A DNA stretch of 64,000 bases from JAIXUI01 sp943373175 (GTDB lineage: Bacteria; Bacteroidota; Bacteroidia; UBA7662; JAIXUI01): the NCBI GenBank assembly GCA_943373175.1, contig CALSBM010000008.1:1-64000 (forward strand), given 5' to 3'. This document shows, piece after piece, positions 17,104 to 25,272 of this stretch (positions are counted from its first letter, which is position 1; every line of letters starts with the position of its first letter). The translations under genes were made by a program, and so were the position numbers. The notes below the pieces were generated by a model. The model did not search any database, was not told the DNA's origin, and saw only the letters and a list, made by a program, of their open reading frames with translations.

Positions 17104-18048
17104 TCAAATAGCCGGAATGAGCTTTCGGTCGCTTTCCTGAGTGTTTATCCAAACGCCTTCTAATCCAGAGACAACACTTTGGGCGGTTTTAATGAATGTT
17201 TTAAGGAAATGCTTTCTCGGATAGTCTTCCCTACACACCAAACTGATGCGTCTTACCGGCACTGGCTGCCGGAACGCTACGATTAGTGCGCATTCGTCGT
17301 CTTTCAAATATTGCAAATTCAACGCAGGGATTAACGTCATTCCTCCTTGGTTTTTCACTAACCTGATTAAGGTTTCGGTGCTTCCCGCCTGGTAGGTAAA
17401 ACCAGTCTGGCGTTGTGCATCCCTGCAAAGGGTCAACATCTGATGCCTTAGGCAATGTCCTTCTTCCAACAACCAAAATGCCGCATCGGGTAAAAATAAG
17501 GGGTCAAGAGGAAGTGAAAGGGACGAGTGCAATTCGGCGGAAGCCATCAGGTAAAAAGCTTCATCAAAAAGTGGCCATTCTACTAATCCGGGTTCGATCA
17601 ATGGCCCTGCAAGAATTCCGAAATCAGCTTCTCCCAGCTTAATATGGCGAATCAAATCAGCAGTAAATACTTCTTTCAAGTCTAAACTCCAATCGACTTC
17701 GGGCTTTATCAATACGGGCAATAACAAAGGGAGTAGAGCACTGGAAAGGGTGGGAATAATCTGAATGCGGTAATGCCCGGCTGTTTGGCCTTTGAGTTCT
17801 TCAGCGAGCATTTTAAAGTGCTTCGATTGTATCAATATCTCCCTGGCCTGTTGAATCAAGGCAACACCGTGCGGGGTTGGCTTCACTGGAAGTTTGCTAC
17901 GATCAATAAGCCTCATCCCCAACTCCTCCTCCAACTTTTTCAACATGGCACTCAGCGTAGCTTGGGTTACATGGCATCGGTTAGCTGCTTCTACAAACTG
18001 CCCGGTATCGGCTACCGCTACTAAGTACTCCAATTGCTGAAGATTCAC
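17104..18048 (-). CDS. oxyR: OxyR-type LysR family peroxide-responsive regulator
   Basis: 314 residues. An N-terminal LysR winged helix-turn-helix (MNLQQLEYLVAVADTGQFVE, then AANRCHVTQATLSAMLKKLE) is followed by a periplasmic-binding-like sensor domain. The redox pair is present: Cys199 in LLEEGHCLRHQ and Cys208 nine residues later, at exactly the positions of E. coli OxyR Cys199/Cys208. It should activate catalase, peroxiredoxin and Dps-type genes under peroxide, but none of these is in this window. GTG start at 18048. The next gene on the other side (phosphate transporter) is divergent, with its -7 box at 18152-18159. Confidence 0.9.
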   Translation of the reverse strand: MNLQQLEYLVAVADTGQFVEAANRCHVTQATLSAMLKKLEEELGMRLIDRSKLPVKPTPHGVALIQQAREILIQSKHFKMLAEELKGQTAGHYRIQIIPTLSSALLPLLLPVLIKPEVDWSLDLKEVFTADLIRHIKLGEADFGILAGPLIEPGLVEWPLFDEAFYLMASAELHSSLSLPLDPLFLPDAAFWLLEEGHCLRHQMLTLCRDAQRQTGFTYQAGSTETLIRLVKNQGGMTLIPALNLQYLKDDECALIVAFRQPVPVRRISLVCREDYPRKHFLKTFIKTAQSVVSGLEGVWINTQESDRKLIPAI

Positions 18049-18151
18049 ACGACGAAGGTCGGTGACGAAAACTGATTTTCCACCTCCGAACTACTCATGT
18101 TAAGCGATGATTAAATACGACCAGAAAGCAACCAATCCCCCCGGCAAACTT

Positions 18152-18159
18152 TACTTTTG
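18152..18159 (+). promoter_or_regulatory. Bacteroidota -7 promoter box for the phosphate transporter gene
   Basis: TACTTTTG matches TAnnTTTG exactly. It contains the TTG at 18157 that the longest frame would use as start. Transcription would begin a few nt downstream, so that TTG cannot be the start codon. Confidence 0.6.
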
Positions 18160-18189
18160 CCCAGATTTTCGCATCATAACCTAAGCGTT

Positions 18190-19587
18190 TTGGCCACCAG
18201 CTTACTCATATTACTGGCAGTTTGTCTGCTTCTGGCATTCATCTTCGAATTCGTTAATGGATTCCATGACACTGCCAACGCTGTAGCAACTGTCATTTAT
18301 ACTCATTCACTTCCACCGGTAACTGCTGTTGTTTGGTCAGGAATTTGGAACGCTTTGGGGGTTTTCTTTGGAGGAATTACTGTTGCGATGGGCATTATTA
18401 GCTTATTGCCTTTGGATATGCTTATTGACCAAAACATTTGGCACAGCATCTCTATGATTCTGGCCTTATTGCTAACTGCCATTATCTGGAACCTTGGCAC
18501 CTGGTATTACGGCATCCCTTGTTCCAGCTCGCATACCCTCATCGGCGCCATCCTGGGAGTTGGAATAGCTTACTCTATGCTACCGGAGTCTGGAAATGTA
18601 GCGTTGAACTGGAAGAAGGCAGGAGAAACTGGGCTATCGCTACTTTTCTCACCGCTTTTCGGTTTTAGTCTTGCAGTATGCATCATGTTTCTGCTCAGGC
18701 TTATTCTGAAAAAGAAACACATCATTTTCAAGGAACCCGATCATCAAGCTAAGCCGCCCTCTTGGATTAGGGCCATCCTAATATTCACGTGTACCACTGT
18801 AAGTTTTTTCCACGGCCAAAACGATGGACAAAAAGGAGTTGGTTTAGTGATGTTGATTCTTATTGCCATCCTTCCCGCTCAATATGCCATAGACCGCAGC
18901 TTATCAGTTGAAACTATGCGGAACAATGCGGTTCAAATAGAATATTTTCTATCGAAGATTGACTCTGCTCAGTTAAAAACTACTGCGGAAGTAGAAGATT
19001 TATCAATAGCTAAAATCAAGTTAAAAGAGATTGCCGGCTTAGCAACTGGCGTCACCAGCTTAGAACAACTTCCGGAGAAAACCCACCTTGCCATCCGTCG
19101 AGATATACTCAAGTCTTCTAAGGCCATAAAAGGGTTGTTGGATAACCAAAACATCAACTTAAGCGAAAACGATAAAACTAAACTTCAGGCTGAACTGGCT
19201 TCGCTGAAAACTTACACGGATTATGCTCCTAAATGGGTAATCATCATGATTGCATTGGCACTCGGTATTGGAACTATGATTGGTTGGAAGCGGATTGTGG
19301 TGACAATTGGAGAAAAAATCGGTAAGCAACACCTGACTTATGCTCAAGGAGCTTCCGCTGAATTAGTTGCCTCCAGCACCATTGCCGCCATCACCTATTT
19401 AGGGCTTCCTGTAAGTACAACACACGTATTATCGTCTGGTATAGCAGGCAGTATGGTTGCAAGCAAGGGAATAAAAAATTTACAATCCGGCACTATTCGC
19501 AACATCGCCTTAGCTTGGATACTTACGCTTCCTGTCTGCATTCTGTTGTCCGGCATTCTATTCTTATTTTTCAGAATGATTTTCTGA
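18190..19587 (+). CDS. Low-affinity inorganic phosphate transporter (PiT family)
   Basis: Integral membrane protein moving phosphate (as metal-phosphate or with a cation). Both inverted PiT signature repeats are visible: FEFVNGFHDTANAVATVIYT-type near the N-terminus and ASAELVASSTIAAITYLGLP with VSTTHVLSSG in the second half. GIPCSSSHTLIGAILG follows the first repeat and FFHGQNDGQKGVG ends the first half. A ~130-residue soluble segment between the halves (AEVEDLSIAKIKLKEIAGLA region) is usual for PitA-like members. There is no ATG before the first helix. TTG at 18190 (MATSLLILLAVCLL) was chosen because the TTG at 18157 lies inside the promoter box. The start is therefore uncertain by up to 11 residues. 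The next gene starts 13 nt after the stop. Confidence 0.88.
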   Translation: MATSLLILLAVCLLLAFIFEFVNGFHDTANAVATVIYTHSLPPVTAVVWSGIWNALGVFFGGITVAMGIISLLPLDMLIDQNIWHSISMILALLLTAIIWNLGTWYYGIPCSSSHTLIGAILGVGIAYSMLPESGNVALNWKKAGETGLSLLFSPLFGFSLAVCIMFLLRLILKKKHIIFKEPDHQAKPPSWIRAILIFTCTTVSFFHGQNDGQKGVGLVMLILIAILPAQYAIDRSLSVETMRNNAVQIEYFLSKIDSAQLKTTAEVEDLSIAKIKLKEIAGLATGVTSLEQLPEKTHLAIRRDILKSSKAIKGLLDNQNINLSENDKTKLQAELASLKTYTDYAPKWVIIMIALALGIGTMIGWKRIVVTIGEKIGKQHLTYAQGASAELVASSTIAAITYLGLPVSTTHVLSSGIAGSMVASKGIKNLQSGTIRNIALAWILTLPVCILLSGILFLFFRMIF

Positions 19588-19600
19588 AAAAAGAATTTGA

Positions 19601-20413
19601 ATGGGGACTATCGCGGTAGGAAATATTAATTGGCATTACGAAACGCTTTGCGAAGGTACAGATACCTTGTTCGCGTTCCATGGCATTGGCCAAACCCCTA
19701 ATGATTGGCAGGTTATAGTTCCTTTCTTAGAAGGACGTTTTCGTGTTATTGCCTTCTATCTTCCACATCACGGGCCTTTTGAGATGGCTATACGTCCTTT
19801 AGTTCCGAATGATTTTGAATTGCTTACTAAAGCTATGCTAACCCTCAGCAAGGGCAAAGCTTCAGTAATTGGACACAGCATAGGCGCTCGTTTAGCGATA
19901 TCGCTCTTTTTTCTAACGAATAGCCCCTTTGAGCAATTGGTTCTCACCGCGCCCGACGGCATTAGAGACAGCCTTATTTACCGGTTTGCAACTCGTACCG
20001 CACTTGGGAGATGGATTATGAAGGCTTTGGTTCGAAGGCCGGAACTGGTAATGAAAGTTGCATCCGCTTTATCGGGTATCGGAATAATTCCTCCTGGGCT
20101 GTACCGGTTTATCGAAAGCCAATACAACAGCAAGGAAAAGGCGGAACGCATCCGAAGCACGTGGCTCGCCTTATCTTGGCCCTCCTTCTCTTATAAACGG
20201 TTAAACGAACTTTTGAAGGAAGGGAAAAAAGTGGTGGCTTGTTTTGGAAAGCACGACCGAGTAATTCGCCCCTCTATCGGAAGAAAACTTGCCAAAAACA
20301 GCCAAGCAAAAGTGGTATTTCTAGATAAAGGCCATAACCTTCTGCATGGCGATCGCTTAGGGTTGTTGCTCCAAGCTGAACTTTATTCGAAATCGAAAAC
20401 TACGGAAGTTTAA
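19601..20413 (+). CDS. Alpha/beta hydrolase
   Basis: 270 residues with the alpha/beta hydrolase fold: FAFHGIGQTPNDW (oxyanion region), nucleophile elbow GHSIGA, acid in GKHDRVI, and the terminal His in DKGHNLLHGD. No signal peptide, so cytoplasmic. The substrate is not evident. It lies 13 nt after the phosphate transporter and is probably cotranscribed with it. Its stop overlaps the end of the convergent VOC gene by 4 nt. Confidence 0.85.
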   Translation: MGTIAVGNINWHYETLCEGTDTLFAFHGIGQTPNDWQVIVPFLEGRFRVIAFYLPHHGPFEMAIRPLVPNDFELLTKAMLTLSKGKASVIGHSIGARLAISLFFLTNSPFEQLVLTAPDGIRDSLIYRFATRTALGRWIMKALVRRPELVMKVASALSGIGIIPPGLYRFIESQYNSKEKAERIRSTWLALSWPSFSYKRLNELLKEGKKVVACFGKHDRVIRPSIGRKLAKNSQAKVVFLDKGHNLLHGDRLGLLLQAELYSKSKTTEV

Positions 20414-20802
20414 TTGTCCCACATGCCGGGCTCAATCACTTCCAGCAAATGTCCGTCAGGGTCTTTAAAATAAAAAGACCGATGCCCTTTCTCCCAGACA
20501 TGGTCATGGATAATCTCAATCTCGTTGTTTTCAACCTCTTCCCTAATGTTTTCGTACTCGCCTTCAGGAGCTTCGAAGGCGATATGGATAACACCAGAAG
20601 CGTAATGAGGAGGTGGAACATCCTGTTCTTTTACCTGCTTCTCTAAAAAACAAAGCAGTACCGATGAACCAACTCGGAAAAAGATATGGCTTTCTTTCAC
20701 ATAGCTAATCATCTGAAGCCCGAGGGTGTCCATGTAAAAAGCCATCGTTCTCCGAAGGTCTTTTACGTAAAGACAGGTTTCTTTTATCTGGCTGAACTGC
20801 AT
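20410..20802 (-). CDS. VOC superfamily (glyoxalase/FosB-like) protein
   Basis: 130 residues forming two beta-alpha-beta-beta-beta halves: ETCLYVKDLRRTMAFYMDTL at the N-terminus and YFKDPDGHLLEVIEPG at the C-terminus. HIAFE and LLEVIEPG supply a likely metal-binding His and Glu. The family includes glyoxalase I, dioxygenases and fosfomycin-thiol transferases; the substrate cannot be told. Monocistronic, convergent with the alpha/beta hydrolase gene. Confidence 0.82.
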   Translation of the reverse strand: MQFSQIKETCLYVKDLRRTMAFYMDTLGLQMISYVKESHIFFRVGSSVLLCFLEKQVKEQDVPPPHYASGVIHIAFEAPEGEYENIREEVENNEIEIIHDHVWEKGHRSFYFKDPDGHLLEVIEPGMWDN

Positions 20803-20942
20803 AAATGTGTTGCAATATAAGCCATTCCATCTGCCTTCTTAACCTTTCACCAGTGAACAACCTTGAAATGGTAGTCGTTAATCATCATGCATAAAACCAC
20901 CTATAGCGTTGGCTTTAAAGTTCTTACCTGCTAAAATGCGCT

Positions 20943-21269
20943 TTAAAGCTCGTTGTATTTTTTATTGCTTCCTTTCGCTTTTTCTACCGGATATCGGTCA
21001 GCATTCTTAAGCATTTTATCCTGTATGAGTGAAGGAATGTCCCAGCCATAGTGATGGGCCATCAGAAAACAAAACGATAACACATCGGCAAGTTCTTCTT
21101 TAACAGCCTCTGTATTTTCTTCTCCCGGCATCTTCCAAAGAAACTGCTCTAACAACTCCCCAGCTTCTACGTTTAACCCAATGGCCAAATCTTTGGGATT
21201 ATGAAACTGTTGCCAATCACGCTCATCTCTAAAGCGAACCAAGGCGGAGGTAAGGTCTTTCAATTCCAT
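20943..21269 (-). CDS. MazG-like nucleotide pyrophosphohydrolase
   Basis: 108 residues, all-alpha NTP-PPase of the RS21-C6/dCTPase-like MazG group. Mg-binding motifs: GLNVEAGELLEQFLW (ExxE) and VKEELADVLSFCF (ExxD). Expected to hydrolyse non-canonical or excess dNTPs to monophosphates (house-cleaning). A -7 box lies only 4 nt before the ATG, so the mRNA is probably leaderless or nearly so. It sits 41 nt after nadK on the same strand. Confidence 0.88.
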   Translation of the reverse strand: MELKDLTSALVRFRDERDWQQFHNPKDLAIGLNVEAGELLEQFLWKMPGEENTEAVKEELADVLSFCFLMAHHYGWDIPSLIQDKMLKNADRYPVEKAKGSNKKYNEL

Positions 21270-21273
21270 CTAA

Positions 21274-21281
21274 CAAAATTA
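21274..21281 (-). promoter_or_regulatory. -7 promoter box for the MazG-like gene
   Basis: TAATTTTG on the minus strand (exact TAnnTTTG), ending 4 nt before the ATG at 21269. This predicts a leaderless transcript. Confidence 0.5.
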
Positions 21282-21310
21282 AGCAGGATGAAAGATGGTT
21301 CAGAATTGCT

Positions 21311-22189
21311 TTAGTAATTTCTTCTGTCGATGCCCCACATGAGCTTATTTCGAAGCGTAGTGAGGTAATTTTCGTGTTGAAGTCTGACTAGATTAAACGC
21401 ACGCTCTGCTTTCCTAATAGCCAATTGAACGGTTGAATCGACAACTTCAGTTCGGCTATCGAGTGAGATAAGAAAGTTACTCTCCCGGTGTTCAATTTCG
21501 AAGGAAATCACCACATCGTCCGGCACAATAACCGGACGAACATTGAGGTTGTGAGGAGCTACAGGTGTAACAATAAAGTTTCTATTCTGTGGTAAAATTA
21601 TCGGCCCTCCGCAACTCATGGAATAACCCGTAGAGCCGGTGGGCGTGGCAACAATGAGTCCATCAGCCCAGTACGTATTGAGATAGTCACCATTCAAGTA
21701 AGCATGAATGGTAATCATAGAAGAAGAATCACGTTTATGAATGGCAAACTCATTCAAAGCCTGGTGTACGCCTTGAAAAAGTTCGCGGTCTGCATGCAAT
21801 TCTACCATCGACCTGCGGTCTATGCTATAATTTCCATTGACTAATTGTTCAATCGCTTGCCGTATTCCCTGTTTGTTTACAGAGGCAAGGAATCCTAATC
21901 GCCCGAAGTTCAACCCTAAAACAGGAATATCGCACCCACTAATCAGTGTAACCGCGTCGAGCAAAGTTCCGTCACCCCCTACAGTGATTAAGCAATCTGC
22001 TTCTCTGCAAAGAGTATCTGCATCAGAAAAAGGACGGCAGTGTTTATAAAGTTGCAGATTAGCAAGACTATCGTACAAGGGTTGATAAAGCAAAATCTCT
22101 ACTTGATTCCTACTAAGCTCAGCAAGCAGCTCAAGAAGGCTTTGCATGGCATCCGTTTTCAACGGTCTGGCGTAAATGCCAATAATCAT
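21311..22189 (-). CDS. nadK: NAD kinase
   Basis: 292 residues; phosphorylates NAD to NADP. Motifs: GGDGTLLDAV (71-80), the NEFAIHKRD segment, ATPTGSTGYSMSCGGPI, and the LNVRPVIVPDDV strand. Length is usual. It starts 2 nt after the CBS-domain gene and is the third gene of a tight set (alpha/beta hydrolase - CBS - nadK). Confidence 0.96.
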   Translation of the reverse strand: MIIGIYARPLKTDAMQSLLELLAELSRNQVEILLYQPLYDSLANLQLYKHCRPFSDADTLCREADCLITVGGDGTLLDAVTLISGCDIPVLGLNFGRLGFLASVNKQGIRQAIEQLVNGNYSIDRRSMVELHADRELFQGVHQALNEFAIHKRDSSSMITIHAYLNGDYLNTYWADGLIVATPTGSTGYSMSCGGPIILPQNRNFIVTPVAPHNLNVRPVIVPDDVVISFEIEHRESNFLISLDSRTEVVDSTVQLAIRKAERAFNLVRLQHENYLTTLRNKLMWGIDRRNY

Positions 22190-22191
22190 GA

Positions 22192-22851
22192 TTAGAGGTT
22201 GAGGTAATGCATGAGCGCCTGATAACGCTCGGCGTAAAAGTCGAAATCAGATTCGTGGAAATGCGCAGCTACTTCGTATCCAAACCGCTCATAGGTAGCA
22301 ATAATGGCATTCAGGTCTGATACATTGAATTTAAGAAACACGAATACCTTTCCACTATCGGGTTGCTGTTGTATGTAGCTGGAAAGAATATGGGAATTGT
22401 TGCTTTCTGCCAAGCGGGCAATTTCAGCAAGGGAATAACTATAGGAGGGAATTTCGAGGACTAAACTTCCGCCGGGGTGCTGAATACCCGTTAAACTTGC
22501 ATAGTGGCTCATTAAATCGTGCATGCTGATGGTTCCAGAGAGCTGGCCATCATCATCAAGTAAGGGAAGCACACTGAGGTGGCGTGAAGTCATAAGAGCA
22601 ACACCTTGATGCAAAGAGGCTTTTGCGGGCAATGCTTCATGCTGAAAATAATCCGACAAGCTTGCGAGGGTTTTTCTTCTTCCAGCCTGATCTAAGATGG
22701 TTTCTGCGGTTAAGTTTCCGAGGAAAACTAAGGATTCTGCCACTGGCAAATCGAATACCTTATGGGTAATCATTTGCTCTAAGGCAAACTCTCCTTTATC
22801 AGAGAGTTTCAAAAAGGGAAGGCTTTCGCCCGCTAAGTCAGAAAGTCTCAA
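22192..22851 (-). CDS. CBS-domain protein (AcuB-like)
   Basis: 219 residues. Two CBS motifs (about 1-65 and 70-130, with LSVLPLLDDDGQLSGTISMH) are followed by an ACT-like C-terminal half (~135-215). CBS pairs usually bind adenine nucleotides and regulate partner proteins; the target is unknown. The start is TTG at 22851, overlapping the TGA of the upstream gene (TTGA), which supports translational coupling. Confidence 0.85.
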   Translation of the reverse strand: MRLSDLAGESLPFLKLSDKGEFALEQMITHKVFDLPVAESLVFLGNLTAETILDQAGRRKTLASLSDYFQHEALPAKASLHQGVALMTSRHLSVLPLLDDDGQLSGTISMHDLMSHYASLTGIQHPGGSLVLEIPSYSYSLAEIARLAESNNSHILSSYIQQQPDSGKVFVFLKFNVSDLNAIIATYERFGYEVAAHFHESDFDFYAERYQALMHYLNL

Positions 22852-23615
22852 TCCTTATGGACAATCTTATCCAGAAAAGACTGGAACAGCAAATTAAACT
22901 CTTCAGGGCGTTCCATCATCGGAGCGTGGCCGCATTGGTCGATGAAGTGCAATTCAGATTTCTCCAGCAGCTTATGGAACTCCTGGGCAACATGAGGAGG
23001 GGTTATTTTATCATCAGCACCCCAAATAAGTTGCACTGGTTTTTGAATGCGTTTAAGCTCGTCGGCAAGGTTTTCCTGCATAGCAGAACGCGACATCGAC
23101 AACACCCTAAGAACCTTGTTACGGTCATTGACTATTTTAAATACTTCATCAACCAACTCCTTTGATGCCATTGCCGGATCATAAAAGGTGTATTCGGTTT
23201 TCTCTTTTATGTATTCGTAACTACCTCGTTTCGGGAAAGAGCCACCCATACCATTTTCGAATAAACCAGAGCTTCCGGTTAGCACTATTGCTTGGTAATT
23301 TTCGGAAAAACGAAGCGCATAAACCAATGCCACATGACCGCCAAGCGAGTTACCAATTAAAACAGGGCTTTCAATTCCTTTAAATGTCAGAAACTCATGC
23401 ACGTGTTTGGCTAATTCCCTCACCGAAGTTTTGAGCAAGGGCAAGGTATATAAAGGAAGCATCGGAATAACAACCCGATAGTTCTTTGAAAACCGCTCAA
23501 CTACTGCTTCCCAATTTGACAAAGCACCGAATAATCCGTGGAGAAGCACCAGCGGCTGTCCTTGTCCTTCATCAACAAAGTAAAAATCGCGTTCTTGTTG
23601 GACGTTAAGACCCAT
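22848..23615 (-). CDS. Alpha/beta hydrolase
   Basis: 255 residues. Motifs: VLLHGLFGALSNWE, nucleophile elbow GNSLGGHVAL, acid in WGADDKITPP, His in DQCGHAPMMERPEEF. This is a typical esterase/hydrolase-type enzyme with no signal peptide and no assignable substrate. First gene of the set with the CBS protein and nadK. Upstream sequence contains CATAAATTTTGG, close to but not exactly the promoter box. Confidence 0.87.
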   Translation of the reverse strand: MGLNVQQERDFYFVDEGQGQPLVLLHGLFGALSNWEAVVERFSKNYRVVIPMLPLYTLPLLKTSVRELAKHVHEFLTFKGIESPVLIGNSLGGHVALVYALRFSENYQAIVLTGSSGLFENGMGGSFPKRGSYEYIKEKTEYTFYDPAMASKELVDEVFKIVNDRNKVLRVLSMSRSAMQENLADELKRIQKPVQLIWGADDKITPPHVAQEFHKLLEKSELHFIDQCGHAPMMERPEEFNLLFQSFLDKIVHKD

Positions 23616-23678
23616 GTAATTACAATTCAGGTATAAAACTAAGCACTAACAGCCAAAATTTATGATTCTCCGGCTTGT

Positions 23679-24266
23679 TCAGTTCTTTTTACGCTTTTTT
23701 ATTTCATCAACCCAGTTGAACAACAGCTTCAATCCTTCGGGCGTCAGGATAGATTCAGGATGAAACTGAACTCCAAAAATAGGCAAGTCAACGTGTTGCA
23801 TCGCCATTGGAAGTCCGTCGGTTGTAGTTGCATTGATAATCAGTTCCTTGTTAATTCCGTTTGATTGGAGCACCAAGGAATGATACCGCATTACCTCCAT
23901 CGGCTTCGGTAGCGACCGGAATAGTCCAGTTCCGTTATGATACATCAACGAAGTTTGCCCATGAACCGGTTCTGGAGCTTCTACCAATTCCATCCCGAAG
24001 TGCATCCCTATAGCCTGATGACCAAGGCAAACTCCCAAAAACGGCTTTACTTCAGCATAACGTGCTATTACATCCATTAAAACTCCTGCTTCTTCAGGCC
24101 GTTTTGGTCCGGGAGAGAGTACTATGCCATCGGCTTGCTGAAATCGCTCATCTTCGACGGAAATTGTATCATTTTCAACTACCTCTACTTCTGCTCCTAC
24201 TCTTTTCAAGTAATCCACTAGGTTCCAGGTGAAGGAGTCGTAGCTGTCCAACAAAACTAACCTCAT
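23679..24266 (-). CDS. Anthranilate / aminodeoxychorismate synthase glutamine amidotransferase subunit
   Basis: 195 residues from ATG at 24266 (MRLVLLDSYDSFTWNLVDYL); the frame runs 30 residues further upstream but that part overlaps cvpA and has no homology pattern. Class I glutamine amidotransferase triad: Cys80 in GVCLGHQAIG, His169 and Glu171 in FHPES. RYHSLVL is also present. It supplies ammonia to the chorismate-using large subunit for tryptophan (TrpG) or folate (PabA). No large subunit is in this window, which leans towards a PabA or dual-use subunit. The start overlaps the cvpA stop by 4 nt (ATGA). Confidence 0.92.
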   Translation of the reverse strand: MRLVLLDSYDSFTWNLVDYLKRVGAEVEVVENDTISVEDERFQQADGIVLSPGPKRPEEAGVLMDVIARYAEVKPFLGVCLGHQAIGMHFGMELVEAPEPVHGQTSLMYHNGTGLFRSLPKPMEVMRYHSLVLQSNGINKELIINATTTDGLPMAMQHVDLPIFGVQFHPESILTPEGLKLLFNWVDEIKKRKKN

Positions 24267-24808
24267 GAGGAAGACCAAAGAGGGGTAAGTGAAACGAAAA
24301 ACTGCTCCATAGCGGGAAAGATTTTCCCTACTGGGGGAAATAGATACCCAATCCAATGAAACGTGTTGGCGGCAAGGTTTGTCAAAGGGGAAAGCAATAT
24401 ACTTTTTGCTTTAAGATCGGGCGGAAATACCCGAATCTGATTCAATAACCAAAGCAAGACACTGGAGGAATAAGCTGCCCTGATAGCTCCGAAAATTCCC
24501 CCTGCTATTCGATTTGGAATTCCTAAAAGTGCCAGTTTCACTACTTTATCCAAAAACTTGCCCAGCAAATTAACTCCTACAAGCACTACTATTAAGACTA
24601 CTAGAAAAGCAATAAATGGCCAATACTCTGACTTTATATCAAAGTTTTTGGCCATTGCTTTTCCAACAGAATCCATAAGAGCAAAACCGGCCATAAGTCC
24701 CAGCAACAGCGCAAGTAGCGAAAATGCTTCTTTAACAAAGCCTTTCCAAAGCCCTGCAACTGCTCCTGCAATGAGCAATCCTAACAAAACGTAATCAATC
24801 CAAATCAT
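24263..24808 (-). CDS. CvpA family membrane protein
   Basis: 181 residues with about four membrane segments (IDYVLLGLLIAGAVAGLWKG start; PFIAFLVVLIVVLVGVNLLG; GGIFGAIRAAYSSSVLLWLL). Matches the colicin V production (CvpA) family; the molecular function in Bacteroidota is not established. Third gene of asnS - marR - cvpA - pabA/trpG, 11 nt after the marR stop. Confidence 0.87.
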   Translation of the reverse strand: MIWIDYVLLGLLIAGAVAGLWKGFVKEAFSLLALLLGLMAGFALMDSVGKAMAKNFDIKSEYWPFIAFLVVLIVVLVGVNLLGKFLDKVVKLALLGIPNRIAGGIFGAIRAAYSSSVLLWLLNQIRVFPPDLKAKSILLSPLTNLAANTFHWIGYLFPPVGKIFPAMEQFFVSLTPLWSSS

Positions 24809-24819
24809 GGATTCATGGT

Positions 24820-25272
24820 TTATCCGCGAAGCTTATCAAGCAATGTGGAGAGCTGTTCTGATTCCTCCTCGGTAAGTTTACTGCTGAGTTCTATTTCCTG
24901 TTTCTTCATCCCCGGTCTTACAGCATGCAATAACTTCAGTCCTTCCTCAGTGATGAACACGTCCATAAACCTCCGGTTCTGGTCGTTGTAGGAACGGTTA
25001 ATGAGGCTTTTAAGCTCCAAACGATCGAGTAACCGAGTAACATCCGGCGTTTTGTCGAGCATCACCTCCTTAATGTAACCCACTGAACAGCAATTCGGAT
25101 GCTTACCTCTCAGAATTCGCAGAACATTGTATTGCTGAGGGGTAAGCCCACTTTCCCTAAATACACCCGCATTGCGAGTTTGAATCCAGTTTGAGGTATA
25201 AAGAATGTTGACTATCACCTTTTGGTAAGGCGATTCAAATTTGCTTTGCCTAATCTCTTCTTCTAGTCTCAC
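24820..25272 (-). CDS. MarR family transcriptional regulator
   Basis: 150 residues. Winged helix with LTPQQYNVLRILRG, the recognition part TPDVTRLLDRLELKSLINR and wing NDQNRRFMDVFITEEG. The start is taken as GTG at 25272 (VRLEEEIRQSKFESPYQK), overlapping the asnS TGA as GTGA. The longer frame to 25335 would run 67 nt into asnS and adds residues unlike the family. An adjacent Cys pair (PNCCSVG, before the recognition helix) could sense oxidants, but that is speculation. Cotranscribed with asnS. Confidence 0.85.
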   Translation of the reverse strand: MRLEEEIRQSKFESPYQKVIVNILYTSNWIQTRNAGVFRESGLTPQQYNVLRILRGKHPNCCSVGYIKEVMLDKTPDVTRLLDRLELKSLINRSYNDQNRRFMDVFITEEGLKLLHAVRPGMKKQEIELSSKLTEEESEQLSTLLDKLRG

